Positions 9,449 to 18,833 are shown, numbered from the stretch's first letter. The stretch: DNA of 64,000 nucleotides from Cohnella kolymensis (GCF_000829465.1 NZ_JXAL01000028.1:37169-101168); one strand, 5' to 3'. Notes: generated by a model from the letters alone, not told the origin. A program made the numbers and translations.

Positions 9449-10219
9449 ATGATGGAATTACTTAACAACTTGATTACGGGAGCTAACGGATTTGAATGTA
9501 ACGACGGATCCTCGTATTATGAAGCAGCTGCTGCTGTCACAATGGACGGCGGGGGTGAACCCTTTAGCCGTTACGGCATCCGTTACGGCATCCGGTACGG
9601 AGAGCGGTACGCTTCGGGAATTTTCGAGCTGCTGCTCAGCCAATTGTCAAGCTCCTCGGGAACATTAGCCGAAGAAGCTCTGTTACCGCAGGCGGACCGC
9701 ATCCTATTTGCGGCTGCGCCGGCATTGCCGCCGACAGTAACGATACCTGGTGAAAACCGCTCGCCGAGCGCCGAACTTTCCTCGGATACCGGCTCTTCAT
9801 CGGCGTATGATTCATTGATTTCCGCCGCGGCATTGAAGTACGGCGTGGATGCGGCCTTGATCAAGGGTGTCATCGACCAGGAATCATCCTTCAAGTCCGA
9901 TGCTGTCTCGAAGTCCGGAGCGAAAGGTTTAATGCAGCTGATGGACGGTACCGCCCGCGGCCTGGGAGTGGCGGACTCCTTCGACCCTGTACAGAACATT
10001 GACGGGGGCACAAGGTTCCTTTCGTATCTGCTGAGAAAATACGACAATAACGTATCGGTTGCGCTCGCCGCGTACAATGCAGGACCGGGCCGCGTCGATC
10101 GTCTCGGGATCGCTGCGGATGACGATATCGCTGCGAAATTTAACACATTGCCCCGCGAAACCCAGGACTATATCGGCAAAGTTTTGCAAGCTGCAGAGCG
10201 GTGGCGCGTGCAAGCCTGA
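9449..10219 (+). CDS. Lytic transglycosylase (SLT domain)
   Basis: Cell-wall lytic transglycosylase of about 256 residues. The C-terminal half is a soluble lytic transglycosylase domain with the catalytic Glu in GVIDQESSFKSDAVSKSGAKG, then GLMQLMDGTARGLGV and the motif ALAAYNAGPGRVDRLG. The N-terminal 110 residues are low in complexity and contain a threefold RYGIRYGIRYGERY repeat coded by 12-base tandem units (9569-9611). No signal peptide is obvious, as in B. subtilis CwlQ/YjbJ. The start is uncertain: ATG 9449, ATG 9452 or GTG 9437, none with a good ribosome site. A terminator follows. Confidence 0.88.
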   Translation: MMELLNNLITGANGFECNDGSSYYEAAAAVTMDGGGEPFSRYGIRYGIRYGERYASGIFELLLSQLSSSSGTLAEEALLPQADRILFAAAPALPPTVTIPGENRSPSAELSSDTGSSSAYDSLISAAALKYGVDAALIKGVIDQESSFKSDAVSKSGAKGLMQLMDGTARGLGVADSFDPVQNIDGGTRFLSYLLRKYDNNVSVALAAYNAGPGRVDRLGIAADDDIAAKFNTLPRETQDYIGKVLQAAERWRVQA

Positions 10220-10254
10220 TCATACAATCACAACTGAACTGACAGGGGATCAAG

Positions 10255-10278
10255 ACGGGCGCCGTAACGCCCGTTTTT
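10255..10278 (+). terminator. Terminator after the lytic transglycosylase gene
   Basis: ACGGGCG (10255-10261) pairs with CGCCCGT (10268-10274), six-base loop, then TTTTT. Confidence 0.8.
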
Positions 10279-10308
10279 GGTCCTTTTCATTATGAATGGG
10301 GAAATGAA

Positions 10309-11480
10309 ATGAACACTTACTATTTCGATCACAGCGCATCGACGCCCATCCACCCCACCGTGGCAGACACGGTAACGGAGCTGATGAAGCAGCATTACGC
10401 CAATGCGGGATCGCTTCACCGGTCCGGAGCGGAAGCCATGAAGCTGATCGAGCGTGCACGGTCCAGCATCGCCGAGAGAATGGGGGCGAAGCCGGACGAG
10501 GTGGTGTTCACCTCCGGCGGCACGGAAAGCAACAACCTGGCGATCAAAGGCACGGTTTTTAAGGTGAATAGAGAGAGCAGGCACGTCATTACAACGGCTG
10601 TCGAACATCCGTCCGTATATGAAACCGCTCAACAGCTGAAGCAGTTCGGTATCGAGCTGACGATTCTTTCCGTTGACGAGCGGGGCAGAGTCAAACCGCA
10701 GGATGTGGAGAATGCCATTCGTAAGGACACGGTACTGGTCAGCGTCATGCACGTCAACAATGAGACCGGCGTCATACAGCCTGTCGAAGAAATCGGTCGG
10801 GTGCTGTCCAAGCACCCCACATTCGTTATCATGTAGACGGCGTACAAGCGATCGGAAAGGTGCCTTTCGCATGGAAAGAAGCGGGCGTACATCTATACAG
10901 CGGATCGGCGCACAAATTTCACGGACCGAAGGGCGTCGGTTTTCTGCTTGTAAAAGAAGGTATTGAACTGCTGCCTGTACTTAGCGGCGGAGGACAGGAG
11001 CATGGATGGCGGTCGGGCACGCCGAATCTGCCGGGAATCGTCGGCATGTCGCAAGCTCTCCGCTTCACGATCGAATCGATGAACGAGAACCGTGCGAATA
11101 TGTACGCTTTGCGAAGGCAGCTCCTTGAAATCATCGCCGACATACCTGAGCTGCATTTAAACGGTTACGGGAAGGACGCTGATGAGCGCTGCACCGCACC
11201 CCATATCGTGAACGTATCTTATCCCGGCATGCGGCCGGAGGTGCTCGTTCACATGTTGGAAAAACACGGAATATTGATTTCCACTCAGTCCGCCTGTTCA
11301 TCCCGGAGCTTGAAGCCCAGCAGGGTGTTACTTGCTATGGGCCTGGACGAGGACCGGGCTTCAGGCAGCATGCGCATCAGCCTCGGTGACGAACATACCG
11401 AGCGTGACATTCAAGTGTTGGGCGAACGGCTCAGAATGGCGATTGCGAAGCTTAAGCCGCTGGAAAGGAGCCGCGCATGA
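10309..11480 (+). CDS. nifZ: Cysteine desulfurase (NifS/IscS family), frame broken once
   Basis: PLP-dependent enzyme that takes sulfur from cysteine. Its overlap with thiI makes it the likely sulfur donor for 4-thiouridine in tRNA, as for B. subtilis NifZ. It opens with YFDHSASTPIHP; the PLP lysine is in SGSAHKFHGPKG and the persulfide cysteine in STQSACSSRS. After TFV the frame stops at a TAG (10834-10836); restoring one T at about 10826-10830 gives TFVYHVDGVQAIGKVPF and a 390-residue protein of normal length. The ATG at 10309 follows a GGGGAAA ribosome site. The stop overlaps thiI by 4 bases. Confidence 0.9.
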
Positions 11481-12694
11481 AATACGATTTGTTATTGGTC
11501 AGGTTCGGCGAGATTACGATCAAAGGCCGCAACCGGGGACGGTTCGAAAATATGCTTTTCCAGCAAATCAAGTCGGCATTGCGGGCGTTCCCTGCACTTC
11601 AATATGAAAAAGGCTACGGCCGCGTCTTCATTCACCTGAACGATGAGGAATATGAAGCGGTAGCCGAGCGATTAAAAGACGTGTTCGGTGTTCTCTCTTT
11701 CAGCCCTGTCGTCAGGGTTCGTCATGATGTCGAAGCCATCCGGGAGAGCGCTTTGGAACTAATCAGAGCGGTTGAACCCGCACCAGAAACCTTCAAGGTA
11801 TCCGTCAAGCGGGCGTGGAAGGAATTCCCACACGATACGCCGGAGATGAACCGTCTTGTGGGCGCTTACGTGCTGCGGAACTCCCCTGGTTTGCGAGTCG
11901 ATGTCAGGGAGCCGGAGACGGAGCTGAAAATAGATATCCAACACGAGGCGGTTTACGTTTACTGTGTGGTGGTACACGGCGCCGGAGGCTTCCCTCTCGG
12001 CATGAACGGCAAAGCAATGCTGCTCCTGTCAGGAGGCATTGACAGCCCTGTGGCGGGATGGATGGCGATGCGAAAAGGCCTGGAGGTGGAGGCGGTACAC
12101 TTCCACAGCTATCCGTTCACCAGTGAACAGGCCAAGGAGAAAGTCGTGGCGCTGGCGCAACGGCTGGCACATTATTCCGGAAGCATCAAGCTTCATCTTG
12201 TGCCTTTTACCGATTTGCAAACGCGGCTCGCCGAAACGGGGAACGAGAATTTAATCATTACTTTGATGCGGCGGCAGATGCTTCGCATTGCGGAGAGGCT
12301 GGCAGACAAGCGGGGAGCATTAGCCATCATAACCGGCGATAGTCTAGGTCAGGTCGCCAGCCAAACTCTCGGCAGCATGAACGTCATCGGCCGCACGGCG
12401 TCGCTTCCGCTGCTGAGGCCGCTGATCATGATGGACAAGCAGGAGATCATCGGGGCTGCCGAGAAAATCGGTACGTTCAAAACCTCCATATTGCCTTACG
12501 AAGATTGCTGCACGCTGTTCGTCCCCAAGTCTCCGGCCACCAACCCCAATCTTAACATGGTGGAGAACGCCGAATCCCAGCTCGGCAGTCAGCTGCAAGA
12601 TCTCATTGAGGAAGCGGTCTCGGGCACGGAGACACTCGTCCTCACCGAGACGGATCGCTCGGACAAGTCCGCTGCCGAAGACGCCTGGTTTTAG
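11477..12694 (+). CDS. thiI: tRNA 4-thiouridine synthase ThiI
   Basis: Adenylates U8 of tRNA and inserts sulfur to form 4-thiouridine. The 405 residues cover a ferredoxin-like N-terminus (LVRFGEITIKGRNRGRFE), a THUMP domain (about 60-165) and the PP-loop ATPase domain with LLSGGIDSPVAGW near residue 185. There is no C-terminal rhodanese domain, as in other Bacillota, so the sulfur is probably handed over directly by the partner desulfurase. ATG overlaps the desulfurase stop (ATGA). A bidirectional terminator follows. Confidence 0.96.
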   Translation: MKYDLLLVRFGEITIKGRNRGRFENMLFQQIKSALRAFPALQYEKGYGRVFIHLNDEEYEAVAERLKDVFGVLSFSPVVRVRHDVEAIRESALELIRAVEPAPETFKVSVKRAWKEFPHDTPEMNRLVGAYVLRNSPGLRVDVREPETELKIDIQHEAVYVYCVVVHGAGGFPLGMNGKAMLLLSGGIDSPVAGWMAMRKGLEVEAVHFHSYPFTSEQAKEKVVALAQRLAHYSGSIKLHLVPFTDLQTRLAETGNENLIITLMRRQMLRIAERLADKRGALAIITGDSLGQVASQTLGSMNVIGRTASLPLLRPLIMMDKQEIIGAAEKIGTFKTSILPYEDCCTLFVPKSPATNPNLNMVENAESQLGSQLQDLIEEAVSGTETLVLTETDRSDKSAAEDAWF

Positions 12695-12711
12695 ACCGTA
12701 AGAAGAAAGAA

Positions 12712-12749
12712 AAGCCGCGATCGCAGCTTAATGCGATTCGCGGCTTTTT
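12712..12749. terminator. Bidirectional terminator between thiI and terC
   Basis: AAGCCGCGA (12712-12720) and TCGCA pair with TGCGA and TCGCGGCTT (12738-12746), then TTTTTC. A-rich bases lie on the other side, so it can work in both directions. The last codons and stop (12728-12730) of the minus-strand terC gene lie inside the stem. Confidence 0.85.
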
Positions 12750-13462
12750 CTTTCCGCCGGGACGGCGGGGCTTGTCTGCGCCTCTTGCCTTCGGCGCGTT
12801 CTGGCTGCGTTCGTCCAGATTCCGGCGACGATAACCACTACGACCATTGTGAAAATAAGCGTCCAAGCGAGAACCGGATTCTCGTTAAAGAACTCGGCGA
12901 ATTGTTTTTCGTGAGTGACCATTTTGCTGCCGTATAAGCGAGCACGCCGGATCCCAGGTAAATGATCCATTGATATTTTTCGATCAGCTTGATGAATAAT
13001 GTGCTTCCCCAAACCACGATCGGAATGCTGACTCAGCAGCCCAAGAACGACCAGTGTATACTCCCCGTGCGCAGCTCCCGCAACCGCGATCACATTGTCC
13101 AGCCCCATAGCTGCGTCCGCGATCACAATCGTTCGGATCGCTGCCATCAGGGTCGAGCCGGCTTGAACGTTCTCGGCATGCTGATCCCCCTGAACCAGCA
13201 ACTTGTAGGCGATCCACAACAGCATCACTCCGCCGACAGCTAGCAAAAACGGAATCTTCAACAGCGTTACAACAAGCACCGTCGCGGCAACGCGAATCGC
13301 AACCGCTCCGACCGTACCCCAAATCACGGCTCTTTTCTGTAAATCCTTCGGTAAGTTTCTTGCAGCGAGACCGATTACGATCGCATTATCGCCTGCGAGA
13401 AGCAAATCGATAAACACGATTGTCACGAGCGCCGCCCAAAAATCCAAGCTGAAAAAGTCCAC
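12728..13462 (-). CDS. TerC-family integral membrane protein, with two compensating indels
   Basis: Member of the TerC/YceF/YjbE family, implicated in metal (manganese) export. It has about seven membrane segments and the family motifs LLAGDNAIVIGLA and ADAAMGLDNVIAVAGAA. GTG at 13462 is preceded by AGGAGGG. Between residues about 145 and 182 the translation becomes unlike the family. An extra base near 13031-13036 and a missing A near 12922-12925 would restore VSIPIVVWGSTLFIKLIEK and LGSGVLAYTAAKMVTHE. Total length is then 244 residues. The C-terminus is charged (RTRRRQEAQ). It is divergent from a second TerC gene 123 bases away. Confidence 0.85.
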   Translation of the reverse strand: MDFFSLDFWAALVTIVFIDLLLAGDNAIVIGLAARNLPKDLQKRAVIWGTVGAVAIRVAATVLVVTLLKIPFLLAVGGVMLLWIAYKLLVQGDQHAENVQAGSTLMAAIRTIVIADAAMGLDNVIAVAGAAHGEYTLVVLGLLSQHSDRGLGKHIIHQADRKISMDHLPGIRRARLYGSKMVTHEKQFAEFFNENPVLAWTLIFTMVVVVIVAGIWTNAARTRRRQEAQTSPAVPAERKSRESH

Positions 13463-13585
13463 TGTGCGTTCCCTCCTAAACCTAGTCAAAGAAGTAATAC
13501 GAAGCGAATCGGATATGGATTCAAAAAATGTCGCCACATAACCTCGGCGGCTTGTACATAAATCTGATAGGAGGGGGTGGCCTCA

Positions 13586-14260
13586 TTGGGAACGGTTGAA
13601 AATCTTTTGGTATTCCTGGAAATCGTCATCATTAATTTGCTGCTGAGCGGCGACAACGCGATCGTCATCGCCATGGCCGGCCGCCGGCTCCCCGCCGCGC
13701 AGCGGAGACGGGCGGTATGGTGGGGGGCGGCGGCTGCGGTTGTTCTGCGCTGCGTACTTACGTTAGGCGCGGTAGCATTGCTGCATATTCCATTCCTGCA
13801 GACGGCCGGAGCGCTGCTGCTCTTCGTGATCGCGTACCAGCTGCTCGTCGACAACCGGCACGAGACGGAAGGCCCTCAAGCGGCTTCTACGCTCGCCGGC
13901 GCGGTCTGGACCATCGTGGTGGCCGACTTTGTCATGAGCCTGGACAATGTGTTGGCCGTCGCCGCCGTTGCCGACGGAGATACGGCCATGCTCATTATTG
14001 GTATCGTCATGAGCATTCCGATTATTATCTGGGGCAGTTCCTTTATTATGCGTCTGCTCGACCGGCTCCCGGGGCTCGTATATGTCGGCGGAGGCTTGCT
14101 GGGTTACACGGCCGCTGAGATGATGCTCAAGGATCCGGGGCTCGGCGGTTTTCGACATTCACTGACCCCGGAGCTGGAAAAATTGCTGCCCATTTTCGCG
14201 TTATGCGCGCTCATTCTGTTTGCCTTATTCGTCCGCTCCCGTAAATCAAGGCGGAGTTGA
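13586..14260 (+). CDS. TerC-family integral membrane protein
   Basis: A second TerC-family transporter, 224 residues, intact. Motifs: LLLSGDNAIVIAMAG at the N-terminus and VADFVMSLDNVLAVAAVA in the middle, each supplying the conserved Asp-Asn pair of the membrane core; later IGIVMSIPIIIWGSSFIMRLL. The TTG at 13586 is chosen because AGGAGGGGG ends 8 bases upstream; a GTG at 13577 is in frame but overlaps that ribosome site. The two TerC genes face away from each other and share a 123-base control region in which I see no yybP-ykoY riboswitch motif. Role in Mn export is inferred from the family. Confidence 0.85.
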   Translation: MGTVENLLVFLEIVIINLLLSGDNAIVIAMAGRRLPAAQRRRAVWWGAAAAVVLRCVLTLGAVALLHIPFLQTAGALLLFVIAYQLLVDNRHETEGPQAASTLAGAVWTIVVADFVMSLDNVLAVAAVADGDTAMLIIGIVMSIPIIIWGSSFIMRLLDRLPGLVYVGGGLLGYTAAEMMLKDPGLGGFRHSLTPELEKLLPIFALCALILFALFVRSRKSRRS

Positions 14261-14447
14261 AACAAATGACACTCATTTCCTCATCGGATTAAATTTCCTT
14301 CATATAAGCCGGCATTCCCTTCTTGAGGTAAAATTTTGAATTGCCGAACTAGTTTTTTCAGTCGACTTCCATTACACTAAAGAAAAACGTCACGATCCGT
14401 CAGCAGACGCGTGCCGTTAAGAGCTGCAATGAAGTGGGGGAACATTC

Positions 14448-14930
14448 GTGAACAGACAATCCGCCGCAGTCGGCATTCTGGTCTTGGCTGTCGGCTTGTT
14501 TATTCTTTTGGGCAAATTGGGTGTATTTGCGTTTATCGCCGCCGTCTTTTGGCCCCTTTTTGTACTCATTCCCGGCGTACTGCTGCATGTATTGTATTTC
14601 GGGCGGATGGTTCCTTCCGTCGCGCTTATTCCTGCAGGTATATTGACGGTAGTGTCCGTCGTGCTCATGATCGGCAACTGGTTCGGCTGGGACCTCATGA
14701 AGTATCTCTGGCCGTTTTTTCCATTTGCCGTCGCTGTCGGCTTATATGAATATTACGTGTTCGGCTACAACCGTTCGAAGCAGCTATGGGCGGCTGCGGT
14801 AGGCCTGGGAGCGATTTCGGCGTTAATGTTCGCCATGACGCTTTTATGGACTTGGGGAATCTACGTGTTGGCCGTGCTGCTCATTGGATTAGGGGCTTGG
14901 CTCGTACTCAGAAGACCCCGAATTTGGTGA
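14448..14930 (+). CDS. Small polytopic membrane protein
   Basis: A 160-residue, very hydrophobic protein with about five to six membrane segments (GILVLAVGLFILLGKLGVF first) and a short basic C-terminus (RRPRIW). The N-terminal part resembles the LiaF/DUF5668-type transmembrane region, but I cannot name a family with confidence. GTG start at 14448 after GTGGGGGA. The 187 bases before it hold no clear gene. It lies upstream of the typA promoter, with no obvious terminator between. Confidence 0.65.
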   Translation: MNRQSAAVGILVLAVGLFILLGKLGVFAFIAAVFWPLFVLIPGVLLHVLYFGRMVPSVALIPAGILTVVSVVLMIGNWFGWDLMKYLWPFFPFAVAVGLYEYYVFGYNRSKQLWAAAVGLGAISALMFAMTLLWTWGIYVLAVLLIGLGAWLVLRRPRIW

Positions 14931-14955
14931 GGAGCACCAGCTTCCATAAAATTGG

Positions 14956-14984
14956 TTGGCATTTTGCTGGGTGTAGCGTATAAT
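14956..14984 (+). promoter_or_regulatory. Sigma-A promoter of typA
   Basis: TTGGCA (14956-14961), 17-base spacer, TATAAT (14979-14984). About 140 bases of untranslated leader separate it from the typA ATG. Confidence 0.8.
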
Positions 14985-14994
14985 AGTATGGATT

Positions 14995-15080
14995 GCGTCC
15001 GTACGCGCAACACTTGCGCCGTGTCGGAACGCACTGTGGTGTAGACAAACGTCGGCCTCGCGTCGGCGTTTTGTGTTTGT
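14995..15080 (+). promoter_or_regulatory. Structured 5' leader of typA
   Basis: Two predicted hairpins. The first has GCGCAA (15005-15010) paired with TTGCGC (15014-15019), enclosed by GCGTCCG (14995-15001) and CGGAACGC (15025-15032). The second pairs ACAAACGTCG (15045-15054) with CGGCGTTTTGT and runs into TTTTGTGTTTGT, resembling a weak terminator. Could attenuate transcription; function is inferred only. Confidence 0.45.
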
Positions 15081-15130
15081 GGAATTAGAGAACCCTAAAA
15101 GGGATCAGAGATAAATTAAGGAGTGGAATT

Positions 15131-16972
15131 ATGCTATCAAGAGATCGCATTCGTAACATCGCAATTATCGCCCACGTCGACCACGGGAAAACAACACTCG
15201 TGGACCAGCTGCTGCGCCAATCGGGGACGTTCCGTGACAATGAGCAGCTACAGGATCGGGCCATGGATTCCAACGATTTGGAACGTGAACGCGGCATCAC
15301 CATCTTGGCCAAAAATACCGCAATTTCCTATAAAGACAATTTGATCAATATCGTCGATACGCCGGGACACGCCGACTTCGGCGGTGAAGTCGAACGGATC
15401 ATGAAAATGGTTGACGGCGTACTGCTCGTCGTTGACGCATTCGAAGGCTGCATGCCCCAAACAAAGTTTGTTCTTCGCAAAGCTCTGCAGCAAGGCTTGA
15501 CGCCTGTTGTCGTATTGAACAAAATCGACCGCCCTGCCGCTCGTCCTGCTGAAGTCGTGGACGAAGTGCTCGAGCTCTTCATTGAACTCGAAGCAACCGA
15601 TGAGCAATTGGACTTCCCTGTCGTATACGCCTCAGCGCTCAACGGAATCGCCGGTAATGACCCGGATGCATTGCAATCCAACATGGAGCCGCTATATGAG
15701 ATGATTCTCGAGCATATCCCCGCTCCTAAGGAAAACCCGGACGAGCCGCTGCAATTTCTCGTCACGCTGCTGGATTACAACGAATATATGGGTCGTATTG
15801 CAATCGGCCGCGTGAACCGCGGACGGATCGGCGCAGGACAAACCGTTGCCGTTATCGATCGCGACGGTGCTGTGAAACAAGCACGCATTGAGAAGCTCTT
15901 CGGCTTCCAAGGCTTGAAACGGATTGAAATCGACGAGGCGGCAGCGGGCGACATCGTCGCAATTGCCGGCTTAAAAAGTATTAATATCGGCGAAACGATT
16001 GCGGATCCCGCAAATCCTGAAGCATTGCCGGTATTAGCCATCGACGAACCTACTCTGCAAATGAGATTCCTCGTGAATAACAGCCCATTCGTGGGTCGTG
16101 AAGGTAAATTCGTAACATCCCGAAACCTTCGTGAACGTTTGTTCAAAGAACTGGAAACCGACGTCAGCTTGCGCGTCGACGAAACGGACAGCCCCGACGC
16201 TTTCGTGGTCAGTGGACGCGGTGAACTTCACCTCGGAATCCTAATCGAGAACATGCGCCGTGAAGGCTTTGAGATTCAAGTGTCCAAACCGGAAGTTATC
16301 ATTAAGGAAATCGACGGCGTGAGATGTGAGCCGATCGAACGTCTTCTGATCGATGTTCCGGAAGAGAGCATGGGAGCAGTCATGGAAAGCCTCGGTACCC
16401 GCAAAGCGGACATGGTCAACATGATCAACAACGGTACGGGTCAGGTACGCTTGGAATTCCTCATACCGGCACGCGGCTTGATCGGATATCGCACTAATTT
16501 CCTGACGCTCACGCGCGGATATGGTGTCATGAACCACGCATTCGACAGTTACGGACCTGTTGTCGGCGGACAAGTCGGCGGACGGCAGCGCGGGGTGCTG
16601 GTGGCAAGCGAAACCGGAACCACAACGACTTACGGTATGATGTCGGTCGAAGACCGCGGCATACTGTTCCTGGAGCCGGGCACGGAAGTGTACGAAGGAA
16701 TGATCGTCGGCGAGCATACCCGCGACAACGACATCATCGTCAATATCTGTAAGGAAAAGGCATTGAACAATATCCGTACTGCGAACAAAGAAGAAACTGT
16801 AAAGCTGAAGTCGCCGCGCCTGATGTCTCTAGAGGAAGCTCTGGAATATCTGAACGACGATGAATTGTGTGAAATTACGCCGAAAGGCATTCGCCTTCGC
16901 AAGAAAGTGCTGAACAAAAGTGAGCGCGACAGGTATGAGAAGCATCGCAAAACGGCGGAAGCCGGAGTTTAA
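15131..16972 (+). CDS. typA: Ribosome-associated translational GTPase TypA/BipA
   Basis: EF-G-like GTPase that acts on ribosomes, mostly at low temperature or under stress. The 613 residues give the G motifs [15 protein letters not shown] (G1), [11 protein letters not shown] (G2), [12 protein letters not shown] (G3) and LNKIDRP (G4), then the beta-barrel domain II, two EF-G-like alpha/beta domains and the family-specific C-terminal domain ending [13 protein letters not shown] at 15131 has AAGGAG upstream. It is first in a row typA, ylaH, hypothetical, LCP like the ylaG-ylaH region of B. subtilis. Confidence 0.97.
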   Translation: MLSRDRIRNIAIIAHVDHGKTTLVDQLLRQSGTFRDNEQLQDRAMDSNDLERERGITILAKNTAISYKDNLINIVDTPGHADFGGEVERIMKMVDGVLLVVDAFEGCMPQTKFVLRKALQQGLTPVVVLNKIDRPAARPAEVVDEVLELFIELEATDEQLDFPVVYASALNGIAGNDPDALQSNMEPLYEMILEHIPAPKENPDEPLQFLVTLLDYNEYMGRIAIGRVNRGRIGAGQTVAVIDRDGAVKQARIEKLFGFQGLKRIEIDEAAAGDIVAIAGLKSINIGETIADPANPEALPVLAIDEPTLQMRFLVNNSPFVGREGKFVTSRNLRERLFKELETDVSLRVDETDSPDAFVVSGRGELHLGILIENMRREGFEIQVSKPEVIIKEIDGVRCEPIERLLIDVPEESMGAVMESLGTRKADMVNMINNGTGQVRLEFLIPARGLIGYRTNFLTLTRGYGVMNHAFDSYGPVVGGQVGGRQRGVLVASETGTTTTYGMMSVEDRGILFLEPGTEVYEGMIVGEHTRDNDIIVNICKEKALNNIRTANKEETVKLKSPRLMSLEEALEYLNDDELCEITPKGIRLRKKVLNKSERDRYEKHRKTAEAGV

Positions 16973-17029
16973 AGCTGCGGTGTAACATTATGCGTCGTTT
17001 AATCGTTATATGGTGAAGGAGGGTGCCGG

Positions 17030-17347
17030 ATGCAGCAGTGGTTTCACGATCATCCCATCATTTCGTATCTGCTGATTCTCGCCTGTACGATCTATATTTT
17101 TAACGCGGTATTCCGGATGGGGCGTCTGCCCCTTCTCAAAGAAATAGCTGTCCATCTTGTGATGGCTGTCGGCTGTCTCGTGCTGCTGCTGTTGCAGCTG
17201 GACAAATTGCCGATTATTCAATGCATGGCTGTGGCTGTAGGGATGATGGCGCTTCTTCGGTTGCGCCAGCTCTACGACAGGCGCAAGAACGCCGGCAGCA
17301 GCCAAGACGGCGGCCCGTCACGGGTTGATTCCGCAGATCCGCAATAA
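17030..17347 (+). CDS. ylaH: YlaH-like membrane protein
   Basis: A 105-residue protein with two to three hydrophobic segments (ISYLLILACTIYIFNAVF; AVHLVMAVGCLVLLLLQL; a weaker third) and a charged tail rich in R, D and S. Size, topology and position directly after typA match YlaH of Bacillales, whose function is unknown. The ATG at 17030 follows AAGGAGGGTG. Confidence 0.75.
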   Translation: MQQWFHDHPIISYLLILACTIYIFNAVFRMGRLPLLKEIAVHLVMAVGCLVLLLLQLDKLPIIQCMAVAVGMMALLRLRQLYDRRKNAGSSQDGGPSRVDSADPQ

Positions 17348-17388
17348 GGCGGCTGTGCTTTAGCGTGCTTTAGAGAGGGGAAACGGCC

Positions 17389-17694
17389 GTGTCCTTGATG
17401 GATGCATTGTTTTATTGGCTGCAAATGAAGTGGGTGACCTCCGCCCGTCCCGATGACGAGGCGGCAAGGGACACGCTTTTCTTTTTTGCGCAAATTTTGT
17501 CGGAAGATCACGAATTGGAATCATTTGATGTCGAGTCAGAGGATGACATGAAGGTCTATGTGACTTATGCTAAAAAGGACGGTTCAACTCGGACCGTTTG
17601 GTTTGATAAGGAAGCAGTAGAGCAATTAAACAGGGATATGTTCGGAGTTTCGGACGCCCGTCCCGATACGGAGGATAAGGAGGAAACACAATGA
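17389..17694 (+). CDS. Conserved small acidic protein of unknown function
   Basis: A 101-residue, strongly acidic cytoplasmic protein (ESFDVESEDDMKVYVTY) that I do not recognise. GTG at 17389 after GAGAGGGGAAA. Its last codons contain the AAGGAGG ribosome site of the LCP gene, and its stop overlaps that gene's ATG by 4 bases, so the two are translationally coupled. This suggests a link to cell-envelope function, by context only. Confidence 0.65.
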   Translation: MSLMDALFYWLQMKWVTSARPDDEAARDTLFFFAQILSEDHELESFDVESEDDMKVYVTYAKKDGSTRTVWFDKEAVEQLNRDMFGVSDARPDTEDKEETQ

Positions 17695-18782
17695 GTTATG
17701 ATATGCCGCTGTCATCTCGCTCGGCAAACCGCAGGCCCAACGCACCGAAGAAGAAAAAAGTTCGCTGGGGACGCATTGTGTCCGCTTTGCTTGGCCTCGT
17801 TATATTGGCGCTAGCGTGCGTTGCCGGATATCTATACTGGTTAACTGACAAAAACTTAGACAAGGTTGCCGACCCCAATAACAATACAGTGGCCAGTGCC
17901 GACAAGGCTCAGGTCAAACCGATCTCGCTGGTGCTGCTCGGGCTGGACAACCGGCCGGAAATTCACAGCTTGAACACCGATGTCATGATGGTGGCCGCCT
18001 TTAACCCCAAGACGAAAACAGCGACAGTGGTATCCATTCCCCGTGACTCCTTGTTAAATCTTGAAGGTTATAAAAGGCAAAAGGCTAACGCCTATTATGC
18101 AGGCTTTCATAGGGTAGGCAGCAGCGAACAGAACCTCGAAGGCGACGCACTTCATAGTTATGCGCGGGATAAAGTACGTGAGATGCTCGAAAAATTCACC
18201 GGTGTGCCGATCGATTACTCGGCCGTCATTGATTTCCAAGGCTTCGTTGATGTCGTGGATGCCCTTGGCGGAGTAAAGGTAAATGTCGACCAGGATATGC
18301 GCTATGCCGACAGTGCCGACGGTACCGACATCAACCTCACGATGGGTGAGCAAACATTGGACGGAAAGCAGGCTCTCGGTTTTGTGCGCTACCGGAAATC
18401 CAAATCCGGTCCTGACCAAACTCGTCCATCCAACGATTTTGAACGGAATGCCCGCCAAAGCCAGGTGCTTGGAGCAATCGTGGATAGAATTAAATCCTTC
18501 GGCGGAGCAACCAAACTCGATGGTGTGATCAACGCAGCGGGCGATAATATGAGAACGGATATTCCGAAAGCCCAAATCGAGAATATAATCTCCACCTATT
18601 TCGGGATCAACCGTTCGGATATCCGCTTTATCCCGTTAACGGGTGAATGGCATACTCCGTATGTAGAACTCGACGAAGCGAAGATCGAAGAAGCGAAGCG
18701 GGCGCTGGCGGAAGAGCTTCAGCCGGAAGGGCGGACCAGGGCTGCGCCGGCCGCGTCTCCATCGGCATCTGATAACGGATGA
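17691..18782 (+). CDS. LytR-CpsA-Psr (LCP) family cell-envelope protein
   Basis: LCP enzymes transfer teichoic acids or other glycopolymers to peptidoglycan outside the membrane. The 363 residues comprise a basic N-terminus, one membrane anchor (IVSALLGLVILALACVAGYLY, about 29-49) and an extracellular LCP domain starting PISLVLLGLDNRPE. Polyprenyl-phosphate-binding arginines lie in VVSIPRDSLLNL and in GFVRYRKSK and DFERNARQSQVL. The C-terminal tail is A/S/P rich. Co-transcribed with the preceding small gene (ATGA overlap). B. subtilis has several paralogues (tagTUV); which one matches cannot be told. Confidence 0.92.
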   Translation: MSYDMPLSSRSANRRPNAPKKKKVRWGRIVSALLGLVILALACVAGYLYWLTDKNLDKVADPNNNTVASADKAQVKPISLVLLGLDNRPEIHSLNTDVMMVAAFNPKTKTATVVSIPRDSLLNLEGYKRQKANAYYAGFHRVGSSEQNLEGDALHSYARDKVREMLEKFTGVPIDYSAVIDFQGFVDVVDALGGVKVNVDQDMRYADSADGTDINLTMGEQTLDGKQALGFVRYRKSKSGPDQTRPSNDFERNARQSQVLGAIVDRIKSFGGATKLDGVINAAGDNMRTDIPKAQIENIISTYFGINRSDIRFIPLTGEWHTPYVELDEAKIEEAKRALAEELQPEGRTRAAPAASPSASDNG

Positions 18783-18803
18783 CGAAAGTGTCATGAATGT
18801 CCG

Positions 18804-18833
18804 TTGAGTACGTCCCAAAACGTATGATATAAT
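18804..18833 (+). promoter_or_regulatory. Sigma-A promoter of the PPOX gene
   Basis: TTGAGT (18804-18809), 18-base spacer, TATAAT (18828-18833), 33 bases before the ATG. Confidence 0.7.

Noticed and set aside
13463..13585. yybP-ykoY manganese riboswitch at the TerC genes
   Set aside because: I looked for the conserved loops on both strands and saw none; the region is also short for it.
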